NCBI GenBank assembly: GCA_015183035.1
Contig: JACZZP010000016.1
Location: 1,302,001 to 1,366,000, forward strand
Direction of reading: 5' to 3'
Source: Meloidogyne chitwoodi
Taxonomy: Eukaryota > Nematoda > Chromadorea > Rhabditida > Meloidogynidae
Length of the DNA: 64,000 bases
Below, in pieces: positions 23,383 to 35,433 of the stretch (its first letter is position 1; each line of letters starts with the position of its first letter). The position numbers and the translations under genes were made by a program. The notes under the pieces are model-generated. The model was not told the DNA's origin and did no database searches. It saw nothing but the letters and a program-made list of their open reading frames with translations.

Positions 23383-25985
23383 ATATATATTTTCTATCAA
23401 TTAATATAACAAATTAATTTAAATTAAATATTGTTATTAAATATTTTTAATTACTTTTAAATAATTAATGAGAAGAAATATAAATTAATTAAATCAAAAC
23501 ATGAAAATCGATCATTCAATTAATCCTTTAAATATAAAAGTTTTATAGTAAGATGAGAGGAACAAATAAACTTTAAAAATTTATCACTGATCATTATAAA
23601 AAATAAAATAAAAATATTAAATAACTTTGGATATTAACAATCTTTTATTATTTTAAATATTTCTTCCTTTTTTAAATCCTTTTTAAAGGATTAATTATCA
23701 AGGTCAAATCAATGTATAATCATATCAATCTCTTTTATATATTTTTAGCTCTCTTTTTTTTAACCTTTTTTTACTCTCTTTATTCACACATGACTGGCAG
23801 AGTATTTCTAATATATCAAAACAACCTTTCTTTTTTTCTCTTCTCTTTTTAAATAAATATAATAAATACCCTTCATCAAACCGCGTGTTGAGTAAAATCA
23901 ATTAGTTTACGTTTTTTTAATTTACGTTGATTGCTACTAAAATAATTATTTAAAATTTATTTTTAATCAAAAATATTATACTAAAAATTTAATTGATTTT
24001 TAGAAAGAGTTTATGACTTGAAATTTATTCAATTTTGATTAGAGAGAGGAAATATATGATATATCGAACTTCTCGATATATCATATAGTCTCTAATTTTG
24101 ATTGATCTTTGGTTAAATATTTTTTTATTTATAAATTCAAAATTATTTAAAAAAGAGTATTAATAAATTAATTTTAATATATTTTTAATTTAAATATAAT
24201 CTTCCATTACTTAGAACTTTATTATTATTTTTAATTTGTACTAATGGGTTAATAAGCATTAAGTACATAAATATTATGTAATTGTGTGTGACTAATATTC
24301 CTTTAATTTTTAATTTTCTTGGAAATATTTTTGTTATTTATATAAATCTGTTTTAAGAATTTTACAGATTAAAAATTGTATTTATAAAATAAAAATTTGT
24401 AAAAATAAAATATTTAACCAAAAACATTACACGTGATCTTTTAATAAAAAATCCCTTATTTATTTATTTAATTAATTAACAAAATATTACAGTATAATAT
24501 TAATTTACTAATAAATTTATTTTTATTTTTGTTTACATATTTACCAATAAATTATTATAAATCCTTATTTATTAATTTATTTTCTACTGTAAATAATATT
24601 TAAAACATACTATGCATTAATAAATATTTAGCACGTGTACTACTAAAAATAATTTTCAATGCCAATTTTATCCTTTCTCATTATTTTTTTTTCACTTTCA
24701 CATTGCTCACTCTCATACATTTTTATGTAATCCTCTAAAGTTTATCAAAAGTATGAAAAAAAATTTATAGACAGAAAGTACTACTACTAGACACTACCAG
24801 CTGCTTTTACAAACAATTATAATATATATGTACACTCTATTTTACTCTAAACTCTTTTCATGAGAAAATGTTTATTTTGGCGCAAAAAGACGGAAACTTA
24901 AAAACAAAATTCTGAAATTTTGCACAAATATAACCTAAATTGTTAACTTTTTTATTTTTTATCAAACTAAAATTTTGTTTTAGAATCGAAGCCTGGGCCT
25001 CGAATTTCCTTTATAATTTTCGAAAAATTAGTCATTTTTAATTATAAAATGATTAAAAAAATATAAAATTGTTATTTAAGTTAGATAAATTCTTCGTAGA
25101 TATTTATACAAAATATTTAAATAATTTTAAATATTTAACAAATTATGAGTTCCAAATAACCATTGAACTTTTGAACAGTTGACATTTTGTAACTTTCCAG
25201 TATTTCCTTATTTGCTTTTCTTTTTTCTTTTTTCTTTTTTTTCAATTTTTAAAATAGTATTAAAATTGTGCAAATTTACGGATGTTGGATTATGGATCAA
25301 TAAAAATTATTAAAATTAAATAATATACTTTTTTTACTACAAAATTTTTTAAATTTATTATTTTTTCAAAAAAAATATTTAAATAGTTTATAATTTTAAA
25401 TCGCGTTTTTCTTCAATTTTTTTTATTTACAATTTCATTTACTTAATGCTCATTATATGGATTTCATTAAAAGTATTATTTAAAATTTATATAATTCTTT
25501 CATTTTATTTCCAAATTTGACCTTTCTTTTAATTTTCCCAGAGAAAAACTTTAAAAAAAAAATTACATAGTAAATATGTATGTACTTTTAAATAAATAAA
25601 TTATTTAAATATTTATTTATTTTATTTAATAATATTCCAAATAAATATATTTTTAATTATTTTATTACGTAAATGGCACTATTTTTATATATTTTTAAGC
25701 TAATTTTCTTCCATTTTGTATTAAAAAAATTTGTAACTAAACACCTGCTTGTATTTTTTAATATTTTTTTTTTAATAAATACATTTTAAGAATTTATATT
25801 AATTAGTCATTTAATAAATTGGATATTTATTTTAATTATTTATTTTTTAAATATTTTTTAATAATGGTTAAAAATAAATACTAAAATTTAAAAGATTAAT
25901 TTATTAAAAGTCTGTTTATAAATAGTTGCTTTATTTATTACTAATTTTTTTTAGATTAAAAAAATTAAAAAATAAATTAAGAAAA
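23383..25985. other. AT-rich upstream region of the nuclear receptor
   Basis: About 2.6 kb, almost entirely A and T, with no coding exon. It contains a near-perfect hairpin at 24041-24095. A TTTTTTTTAG at about 25946-25955 precedes the receptor's ATG and may be a splice or trans-splice acceptor. Confidence 0.5.
24041..24095. repeat. Small perfect hairpin
   Basis: TATGATATATCGA (24055-24067) and its exact inverse TCGATATATCATA (24073-24085) flank a 5-base loop. An outer stem ATTAGAGA/TCTCTAAT is separated from it by a short bulge. About 55-60 nt in all, the size of a miRNA precursor, but a MITE remnant is equally possible. Confidence 0.5.
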
Positions 25986-28900
25986 ATGGTAGATGAACAA
26001 CATTATAATAATAAAAGAACAATTTCTCAATTAGTTTATCCAAAAATTGAAAATGTTGGACTTTATTGTGGAACTACATCAACAAATTTATCAGTAACTT
26101 CTGATCAGATTGATGGAAATATTTATAACAATCAAATGACATTTTCTGGACAGAATGCTGCTCAATGTATATTTTAATATTTTTGTAATAATATAACCAT
26201 TGGGAAAAATTAGAAAAAGCTTTTTCTGATTTTTAAACAATCTTTAATTTTATTTAAAAAATTTAAAAAATATTTTAAGTACAAAATCCTTCTCAATGTG
26301 AAATTCTTTCAACAACTACAATAAATGAAGAAATTGTAAATAATAATATTCAACCTTCTTCTATTAATTGCCTTTCAGAACAACAAAATTTATCTCAACA
26401 ACAAAATATTCAATCATTAAATAATAATAATATTTCTTCAAGTTCAATTGAAAAAAATAATAATAGTAATAGTGGACCTTCATTAACTTGTACAGTTTGT
26501 GGTGATGTTGCTACTGGAAAACATTATGGATCAGTTGCATGTAATGGTTGTAAAGGATTTTTTCGTCGAACGATTAGAAGAAATTATAAATATACTTGCC
26601 GTTTTAATTCTAATTGTCAAATTGATAAACGTTAGTTTAATTTTTTAAATAAAAGTTGCTTTAGGAGAGACTTCTTTTTTATTTATTTTCAAATTAATTT
26701 AAGAAAATTGTTTATATAATTTAGATATTGACACGATTTTATTTTATTCTATAGATATATCTTATTTATTTAGATAATCGTGCTGTTTGTCGAGCTTGTA
26801 GATATTCTCGTTGTATTATGTTTGGAATGAAAGTGGATGGTATTTTTTATTTAAAAATTCTTATTTTTTTTTGTTTTAGCTGTTCAAAGTGAGCGTGATT
26901 TGATAGGAAAACGTTCACGTTATTCTTCTACTTCTGGTACGCCTGGACCTTCTGTAATTCCAAGTACTTCTTCCCCTCAGTCTATTCAACACCAAAAAAG
27001 TCTAGAAGAAGAGAAGCAACATTCTCCTTTATCAAAAGATGAACAAATACATCAACAACAAACACAACAAAGTAAGTGATAAAAAACAAAATATTATTAT
27101 AAAGAATTTTTAATTGAAAACAAATATTTTATTTAAAAGTTGTACAACAACAACAACCCCAAACACAAAATAATGTTTTATTAACTTCATCACAACAACA
27201 TTCTTCTGATTTAATGATTAAACAAACAAATTCTTCTCAATTTTGTGATACAACAGAAGAACCTATATCTAGAAAGAGATCATTATCTAATGGTAGCAAT
27301 TATGAACAGATTAAACCAGCGAGAATGTTTGTTTTTTTTTTATTAATTAGGGTAAGTAATATTCTCTCTCTCCTTTTGAAATAATTTATACCTCGTTTTT
27401 AATTATTTAATTTATATTTCAAAAATTTTGCCCTTGAATTTTTTTATAAAGTTGATTTTTTTAAAGAAATTTTTCTAATAACAAATCAAAAATACCTTCA
27501 CATCTTTTAACAACAACAACACAATCAGAACAAATTAATCAAAATCAACCACAATCAGAATTAATTGAAAATAGTGACCCATGGAGTGGACAAAATGGAA
27601 GAGCATTATTACGTCATTTGCTTTGTTCAGAAGAAAAAATTAGTAATATGAGAGATACAGTTGTTGCTCATGCTTGTACACTTCAATATTCAACTAGAGG
27701 GGTAATATTTAATTTTGAAAAGAAATTTTTTTTTAAATATTTTTATTTAAAAAATATTTTTATAATAATTCAATTAATTTTAGTCAAAATTTCCATTTAC
27801 TGGAGAGGGTACAAGAAAAGCTAGTGAAAATGATATTTTACAATCTTTACATACACAATTGCTTTTAGTTATTGGTAAAACAAAAATATAAATAATTAAA
27901 AAAAAAATATTTTTTAGAATGGGCAAAAACATTAAAACCTTTTGCTGATTTACCTACTGAAGATCAGGTTTTAATTAAATATAAATAATTTTTTTAAATT
28001 TAATTAAAAAAAAAAGACTGCATTACTTAAAAACTTTGCTGCTCAACATGTTGTTTTGTGTGTGGCATATCGTTCTACAACAGAATTTTTAAAATTAATA
28101 AATGATTCTTGTATTCCTCGAGTGGTTAATGGAGCTGAAAAAGAGCAAGTTTTTTTGATAGAATATTTAAATTTTTCTAAAAATATTTCTTTTTTTTCTT
28201 TCATTGAATTGTTTATTTTTAACTTATTTATTTTTTAATTTTTTTCTTTTTCTAGTTTATTTTATCGAAGAGATGCTGAACGTGTAATGGATATGTTAGT
28301 TTCTCCTATGCGTTTTCTTAGAATGGATGACGTTGAATTTGTAGCTCTAAAAGCTTGTATTCTTTTTAATCCGGTAGCTCGTGGTCTTTCATCAAATAGT
28401 GTTATGAGTATACTTCAAACTAGAAGATATATTTTTAGAGCTCTTCAAAATTATGTAAGAGCAAAGGCTCCAAATGATGAAGATAGAATTGGAGATTTAA
28501 CTTTCTTTGTTTTATCTCCTTTACAGGTTTTTTTTTATATATTTTTTTTACAACAGAAAACTTATGTTAATAGTCAAAAGATAACTAATTTAGACAACAT
28601 TAAGGATATGATTTGGAAGAATTAAAATATTTCCCCCTAATTTATTAATTTTTCTTTAAAACTTGCAAAAAAACTTTATAAATGATTAAATAAAATTAAA
28701 TTTTAGTCATTAGCAAAAGCAGTATCAGAGGATGTTTTGGTTAGCAAAATAACTGGAATTGCTAGATTAGACCAATTAATGGAGGAATTAATGCTTGAAG
28801 GTTGGGGAGGTTCTTGTCTTTTCTTATCTTTCCTTTTTCTTTTTCTTTCTTTTAATTTTTTAGATCTTGATCTTAAAGAAATGTCAATGGGAAATGATTC

Positions 28901-29887
28901 AAATCAATGTGAAGAATCTTCTTCAACAATACAACAAAAACAAGAAATTGAACAAAATTCAATAAATATTCAAGCAAATGTTAATTCTTCTAATACAACC
29001 TGTAATAAAATAATTGATAAAATTATATATATATTTTTTAGCAATTTCTGCACCTATTAACAGTCATTCACAGTCAGTTAATGCCCAATGGAGCATTTCA
29101 GGAACAATTCAACCAAATTCACCAACTTACAAGCAACGTGGACGAAATGTCTCTTCAGCATCAGATTCTTCTCAAGCAACATCATCATCTTCTGCCTCAC
29201 CTACCCAAACATTTTTACAGCCTGTCCCAGGCACTCCTTCACCTTATTCTACTACTGGAGGAATAACAGTAACTGGAGGAGGTGGAGGGATTTCTGTTTC
29301 ACCTATTAGTGAATCTGAATTTTCCTCATCTGCTCTTTCTAGTTATGTTTTTGGAAATTCACTTTCTTGGTAAGCTTATAAATATTTAATTTGAATAAAT
29401 TATATTAATTAAATTAAATATAATATTTTTTAGCAACTATATGCAACCTCCATTTGCTTGGAATTCTCCAACTACAACAGGAATGCAATCCAATGATATT
29501 TATTTTACATCAAATAATGCTACAACCTCAACAAAATTAATTTCTCAGACTTCTCCAATTTCTTCATCTTCAATTACTGCTTCACCAATTTATAATAATC
29601 CTCCAAATTCAACACAATATTATAATCCTATACAAGAAAATTTAATAAATTATAATAAAAGTCAGAATACTCAACAAAAACAAGAAGAAAGAGCTCTTCC
29701 AAGAGAAGAAATAAATAATCATTTAATTAATAATCGACAACAACCTAATTGTGCCTGGGGAGTTGTTAATACACAAATGCAGCATCATTTTGTACAAACA
29801 CCTCCTACACCTGTTCCAGCAATTTACAGTGGAACAAGTCCATCACCTCCACAACGCTTTGGAAGTGTTAGAGGAGGAGCAAGATAA
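25986..29887 (+). CDS. Nuclear hormone receptor, HNF4-like
   Basis: A multi-exon receptor from [20 protein letters not shown] (25986) to FGSVRGGAR (TAA at 29885-29887). The DNA-binding domain is encoded at about 26487-26632 and 26775-26840: [39 protein letters not shown], then [20 protein letters not shown]. The P-box reads CNGCK. The ligand-binding domain follows (about 27560-28810): [60 protein letters not shown], and a helix 12-like [12 protein letters not shown]. The order and the DAVQSERD and EWAKTL motifs match the HNF4 class, greatly expanded in nematodes and including lipid-metabolism regulators such as NHR-49. Long Gln-, Asn- and Ser-rich linkers precede and follow the LBD. The exact orthologue cannot be fixed by eye. 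Confidence 0.92.
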
Positions 29888-30247
29888 TATATTTGACAAA
29901 ATATATATTTCTTATTGGGTTATAGATACTCCCGCGTGGAGTGATCCTCAACCTCTTTTTATGATTGTTTTTTACTTTCAATCTATATACATATGTATGT
30001 ATTTCCTTCATATATTTTAAATAAATAAAATCAGAATAAAATATATAAAATATTCTGAAAATAATGTTTATAGAATTATAAGACAATCTCAGAAATATAT
30101 TCATTTTTAATGATTTCTTTTGTATTGATAAAGAACAAAATAATATAGTTTTAAGAATGCTGCTACACTGAAGATGAGTCAAATGGTGCAGGTAAATTGT
30201 TCGACCAACATTTGAAGAAATAATTGTTGTTGATCATTGTAAATTTT
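29888..30247. other. 3' flank of the nuclear receptor
   Basis: About 360 bp with no coding signal; probably 3' UTR and spacer. A 9 bp target site for the next MITE closes it. Confidence 0.4.
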
Positions 30248-30420
30248 GGGACACGCCCGACTAGGCGCCGGCCGACTGACCGCAAGTAGTCTCTAGTTTC
30301 CACTTTATCTCTAATTCTCTTCATTTGATATACTATTGCGCGTCCAATCGGCCCGCGCCTAGTCGGCCGGCGCCTAGTCGGCCGGCGCCTAGTCGGCCGG
30401 CGCCTAGTCGGGCTGTACCC
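30248..30420. mobile_element. GC-rich MITE, 173 bp, with 15 bp tandem repeats
   Basis: Terminal inverted repeats GGGACACGCCCGACTAGGCG and GGGTACAGCCCGACTAGGCG (inverted) continue into GCCGGCCGACT. It is flanked by an exact 9 bp duplication GTAAATTTT (30239-30247 and 30421-30429). The right end contains four tandem 15-base units CGGCCGGCGCCTAGT (30349-30408, the first with one change). Strikingly GC-rich against its AT-rich surroundings. Confidence 0.92.
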
Positions 30421-30783
30421 GTAAATTTTGTATAATTTAAAAAGGATTTGAATTTCCGCGAGTTATTTTTAATAAATAGAGAAATACTAGATGTTTCCGT
30501 CAATTTTGACAGTGAACTAGTTCTTATTTTCTAACTGTCTACTTATAACCTGATATTTATTATAATTCAAATTTTACAAAGATTGTTGATTTTATCTCTC
30601 TAAAATAATCCTTTTCATTTATTTTTATATTATTAAATACATAATCCCTTTGAGAAAAATAAATTATGCTTGCGGACATTTGTGCGCATAGCACGAAAGA
30701 ACCGTTGATTTTTTTAATTCATTTAAAATAAATATCGATTTATGGTTAATTAATTTTTCATCTTTTTAGTTTTTAGTTTAACA

Positions 30784-32495
30784 ATGCTTTCACGACAAGA
30801 ATCGCAAGAATCATTTACCTCCTGTCATTCTTCCCCATCGTCAAATCAACAATCTAAAAGAACTAATAATCACCAAACCAATGAAGACTTACATGTTTTG
30901 GCTGTTTCAAATCTGAAGGGACGAGGAAAAGTTATATTACTCCGAGATGTAACTTATTAAATATTGATTAATTTAAATGCTAATTTTTAGCTTTTCTATG
31001 TTTTTAATCTAAATTCACGAACAGAAGATGACAATACTGATAAAATTGACAATGTTGTTAACATCCGATTTCTCCATGACTGCGCTCTTGTTAAGGTTTT
31101 TTTTTAGATTTTATACTTAGTTAATTTGTTGAGAATAAAAATAAATTTCTAGATGTTGACAGAAGATGCTGCTTGTCGAGCAAAATCTTCATTAAATGAG
31201 AGTTGGCTTTTTGACAAATTTATTAAAGTTGGTTGGGCTACTTCCGCTCAATGTCAGCTCCATTTTAATGGACCACCTTTGGCGCAGATATTTAGAAGAA
31301 GACATGATCTTGCAAAAAGATATCCAAGACGACCAAATGCTACTAATCCGACCAGAGGCGGCGAAGATGTTGGTGATGTTGATGATATTCAGGTTATTAT
31401 TTTAATCTTAAAAAAATTTCCTTTATTTTCCAAAATTTTAAAAAAAATTTACTTCGATTTTTCATTAGATGTTTGTGTGCGTTTTTTCGCTTTCGTTCTC
31501 TTAAGATAATCTTCTTTTTAGGCACAACTTTCTTACTACGCGACCAATTTACCTTCAAAAAGAACACGCTTCTTACGTTTCGGGAATGGTCTAAATGAAA
31601 TTCAAAATTTGAGGTTTTTATTAAAAAAAAATTTGATTTAAATATTCTATTTTAGTTATGTTCGCCATTATTCTTCTAGTAACAAATCAAATCAAACGAA
31701 AAAAGAAGGAAGTAGTGCGGGCTTTAGTCAAAGTCAACAACATTCTCCTAAACGCTTTTTAAATTCTGAATGCACTCGGGTGGTTACAAGAGATCGAATG
31801 CCACCATCGTCTGTTTTAGAAGTTGAAGGGCTTGAATATTCTGGAGATTTAGGAAACAACATACTGGCTCGGACTGACGTATGTAAAGTAAATTTTACCT
31901 TTGTAGAATTCTTTGATTTAATTTCTAAAATTTATCATTACGGCATACTGATATTATTTTTTAGTTTTCTACAAATTTAAAAATATTTACTATATAGAAA
32001 TTTGGTGTTCTGAAAAAGAATCTGAATTTGTTCTTTTTAAATTTATTTCTTCATAAAACTTTTGGGATTTCTTATTTTAATATTATACATATTATTTTTT
32101 CATAATTTATTTTTAGCTAATCACTCTTTTCACTTTCTGTGGAGTAGTTAAGGACATTGATATTGGATATTGCAAACAGGATAATATTGTTGAAAAATGC
32201 TTAGGATTCTGCAAGCATCGGGCATTGGTTCAGATGGAAACTATTGACCAAGCAACGCGAGGTTGAAAAATTTATTTAAGATTAAATTTTTATTATTTTC
32301 TTTAAGCAATAAATGAATTCGATCACAGTTGGCAAATGGGACGTTTTATTTTGGTTTTTTGAATATTTTTGATTAAAATTTTTTTTGTAGATTACTTATG
32401 CTTCGGAGCAATGTATTGAACATGATCGGAACATTAATCAAAGAGACCGTTACTCACATAAACGCTTTGATAAAAAGTATTTACTATCTATATAA
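30784..32495 (+). CDS. RNA-binding protein with two RRM-like domains
   Basis: It begins MLSRQESQESFTSCHSSPSS at 30784 and is modelled to KRFDKKYLLSI at the TAA at 32493-32495; the last exon end is uncertain. The first RRM-like unit spans VLAVSNLKGRGKVILLRDLF ... VNIRFLHDCALVKMLTEDAA ... LFDKFIKVGWA. The second spans VLEVEGLEYSGDL ... LITLFTFCGVVKDIDIGY ... KHRALVQMETIDQATRAINE ... MGRFILITYASEQCIEHD, with beta-strand patterns rather than canonical RNP1 aromatics. This style resembles the hnRNP L/PTB group. A Ser/Gln-rich linker separates the domains. It probably binds pre-mRNA or mRNA; the specific role is unknown. Confidence 0.75.
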
Positions 32496-33241
32496 TCATA
32501 CCCACCTCCAATTTATTTTTTGTTGGTCACTAGTAATCAGTAAATACATACTTTAGATATATAGTTTCTTAAAATGAAAAAATGGAGTTGGGTAATCGTT
32601 TTCTAACATAATATTTTTTTGACTTTTGCTTTAAGAGAAGAACCGAATATTTTTACAAAAATAAATATTAAAACCTCGCTATGAAAATATTTAATTATTA
32701 AAACATGCGATTCTTGGCATGCGACTTCTTGGCCTTCGACTTCTCGGGCTTGTCCCAATTTTTTAATATAACATTTTATCCAATTTAATTAATTCAAAAT
32801 CTCATTTGTAAATCCTGCGACATGCGAGATTTTTTAAAAGTAGATGCGGGACTAATCCCGTTAAAAACCTGCATCTCGTAAATCCATAAAAGAGAGGAAT
32901 GTGGGAGCAGTATCCAGTTCAGCGCAATCTTATTTTTGATATTTCGTATTTATTCGGCGATGAATCGACCTTTACCGATATTTAAAAACGTTCCTTTAAA
33001 ACTTTGGCATTATGCTTTTTTTCTTAATATAAAAGTTGACTTTTTCGTTTATTTTTTGATAATGTTTTTCTTAAGTTATGCTTTAGGCTAATTAATTTTT
33101 AACTTATTTGTTCTATTCACAAAAATGCAAAATCTTTTTTTCTCTCCCTCTAAATAATATTTATGATTTGACATTTTCTAATATAAATATTTTGTTGTTT
33201 TACGTTTTGCAACTACATTTTATTTTAAAATTTAATTCGTT
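32496..33241. other. Intergenic spacer
   Basis: About 750 bp between the RRM and RGG genes. It contains degraded repeats such as CATGCGATTCTTGGCATGCG near 32703-32724 and a diffuse inverted repeat around 32485-32600. No coding signal. Confidence 0.4.
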
Positions 33242-34697
33242 ATGCAACAACGTCGAGGTCGTGGATTTAACAAATCGTATAATGATAATGGTATCTCCAA
33301 TGGGCAAGACCGTGGATCTTATGGACATGGTCGAGGTTCAAATGGACAGGGCCGAGGTTCAGGACCGGGCCGTGGATTTCGATACCAAACTGCGAATACT
33401 CCTTCGCCTTTTGATTTCAGGTAAATTTTTAGAAGTGTTTTTCATATTTTAAAATGTCTTTAGTTATGTATTTATTTTCACAGTCTATTCTATCTTTTAA
33501 TTATTTTAGTTCCGGACGTGGCGGTCTTATTTCCTCTATCAAGGTAGAACGATTGCCTGGGAAAGAAGTTGTACAACAAAAGGGTTTTTTATATTTTAAA
33601 CAATATTAATGTCTATTAAGTTTTTTTATTTCTGGACCGATTTGAACAATTAAGGAGTTATTTGAAAGAGCTCTGAACTGAGTCGAACTAGATATGAGGT
33701 TAGTTGGTCCGAAAATTAAGGACCGAGTTACAGACTTGAACTTTGAAAAAAAGAAGTGGTGTGAACTCTACAAAGTGATTACTGTGGCTGTCCTTAAATT
33801 ATTTTCACTGCATTAATTATTTTGTTGTAATTTGCGCCGTAGAATAACGCATGTACAAAAAGCCAACGAGAGATGGGCTCTCAAATGAAGAAGTCATAAA
33901 ACACTCCCAATTGGTCCAAGTTTGGCGTGTTTATAGCAAACTTCGATCCTTCATAGCTTTGTTCAAAATCGTTCAATCAAAACGATTTTGGTCTCATTCG
34001 ATAGGTCTCGAAGAGCTCTTTCGAATGAGTCATAATACTCATATTTAATTTTTTACCCCAAAATGAGCTTGGTCCTCCCTACACTTTTACAATTTTCAGG
34101 GGTCTGTAACTTGGTCCATAATTGTTGGACCAACTAACCCCATATCTAGTTCGACTCAGTTTTTGGAGCTCTTTCAAATGACACCTTACTTATTCAAATC
34201 GGTCCAGAAATAAAAAAACAGTATAATTCACAACATTCTTCAGAATTTCTGCCTGAAATTATTAATGTACCACCTCCTATGAATGCCACACCTTGGATTC
34301 CTAAGGAAGAGGCTAGCATTTACATCAAGAACAAGCCTGATTGGGTCAAAGACGAATCTGATACGAAGCCTGTTTTGTTTGGAGGGAATGTAGCCAAGAC
34401 TGAGATTTCTCATGATGTCATCAATGCGCTTTCATCAAAATCCGTTATGGAACGTTCTGCGTCTGTTATGAGTGGAGGAACTTCTACTTCAATCAATAAC
34501 GGCGGAAGCGTTGTTCCAGCCAATATTTGTATATAATAGATTTAATTTTTTATCGTCTTTTTTTAGCTGCTTCTCGTTGTCAGGAATGTGCTGTACTTCG
34601 TCAAAAGATGATTACCGTGTTTCGATCTGCGGCCAAAACTTTCAATGATTTTGCTGACGTTTTTCAGGAGTTTCAGCATGAGAAGAATAACAATTAA
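33242..34697 (+). CDS. RGG-rich protein, unrecognised
   Basis: A four-exon model: 33242-33420, 33510-33583, 34244 to about 34531 and about 34567-34697. All junctions keep phase, for example VVQQK-EFLPEIINVPPP across the third intron-exon boundary. The N-terminus is an Arg/Gly-rich low-complexity region (MQQRRGRGFNKSYNDNG, GQGRGSGPGRGF), typical of RNA-binding or condensate proteins. A conserved-looking segment follows (MNATPWIPKEEASIYIKNKP), then a C-terminal helical segment with CQECAVLRQKM and FNDFADVFQEF. No RRM or helicase motif is seen. The second intron contains a MITE of about 600 bp (33621-34219); the acceptor at 34242-34243 lies outside it, so splicing can remain intact. Confidence 0.68.
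33621..34219. mobile_element. MITE-like element in an intron of the RGG gene
   Basis: Arms of about 120 bp are inverted copies: TTTCTGGACCGATTTGAA at the left returns inverted near 34190-34211, and GAGTCGAACTAGATATGAGG returns near 34143-34162. The interior carries AAAACACTCCCAATTGGTCC (33899-33918) and AAGTGATTACTGTGGCTG (33774-33791), both shared with the element at 6520-7050. No target duplication was found. Confidence 0.75.
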
Positions 34698-35433
34698 TTA
34701 CTATTTGGAGCGATGAACTATTATTTTTGAGCAACTGATCTTCAGAATTTATTTTATATTTCTTTAAAAAAATGCTCAACAAAGATATCTATGAATGTTA
34801 CTCTTTTTGATTCTTTGATCTGGATTTCATAAATTTATGTTTATTGTTTTTTGGGTTTTCTTTTTTGTTTTATTTTAACATTTTTCCTGGAAATTTGTTA
34901 GGTTTATATTCCCGATCACTTTGCATAGATACCTCTGTTTACACCTCACTCTTAGGTACTAAATAAAATTTATTTACCTATCCTGGTTATGCCATTTCTC
35001 CCATCAACTTATTTTTTACCAATATGTATATCTTAAATTTGCTATTGGCGATTGGATTATTATTGTAGAATAATTAAAAATAGAATAATTTATATTTATT
35101 TAATGATTTATTCTAACATAAGGTTGTTGGTTTCCGGATATCCGGTAATTCTCGTGAATATAGAAAAATCTTGCACTAATAATTGATTTTTTTCGAATAT
35201 TAAGTTTATTTAAATTAATTTATAATTATTTTAAGTTTTTAATTTTTAGACTCGAATTGTAGTTAATTCTTTTGGTCGATCATAATTTAAATTAGCCCTC
35301 TTATATTTTTATCAAAAAAATGAAAAATATATATTAACATACAATTACAACCCAATCTATTAAATTTACTTTTAACAAAATTCCCAAAAATATTACTTAT
35401 ATATATCACACAAGTAACACATTATTCAAAAAA
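34698..35433. other. Convergent intergenic region
   Basis: About 740 bp between the 3' ends of the RGG gene (plus) and delta-COP (minus). AT-rich; no coding or repeat feature identified. Confidence 0.4.

Noticed and set aside
30349..30408. CRISPR-like array
   Set aside because: Units of 15 bp are directly adjacent with no spacers; it is a tandem repeat inside a MITE.
30248..30420. GC-rich insert as foreign (bacterial) DNA
   Set aside because: It has TIRs and a 9 bp target duplication and codes for nothing; it is a small transposable element.
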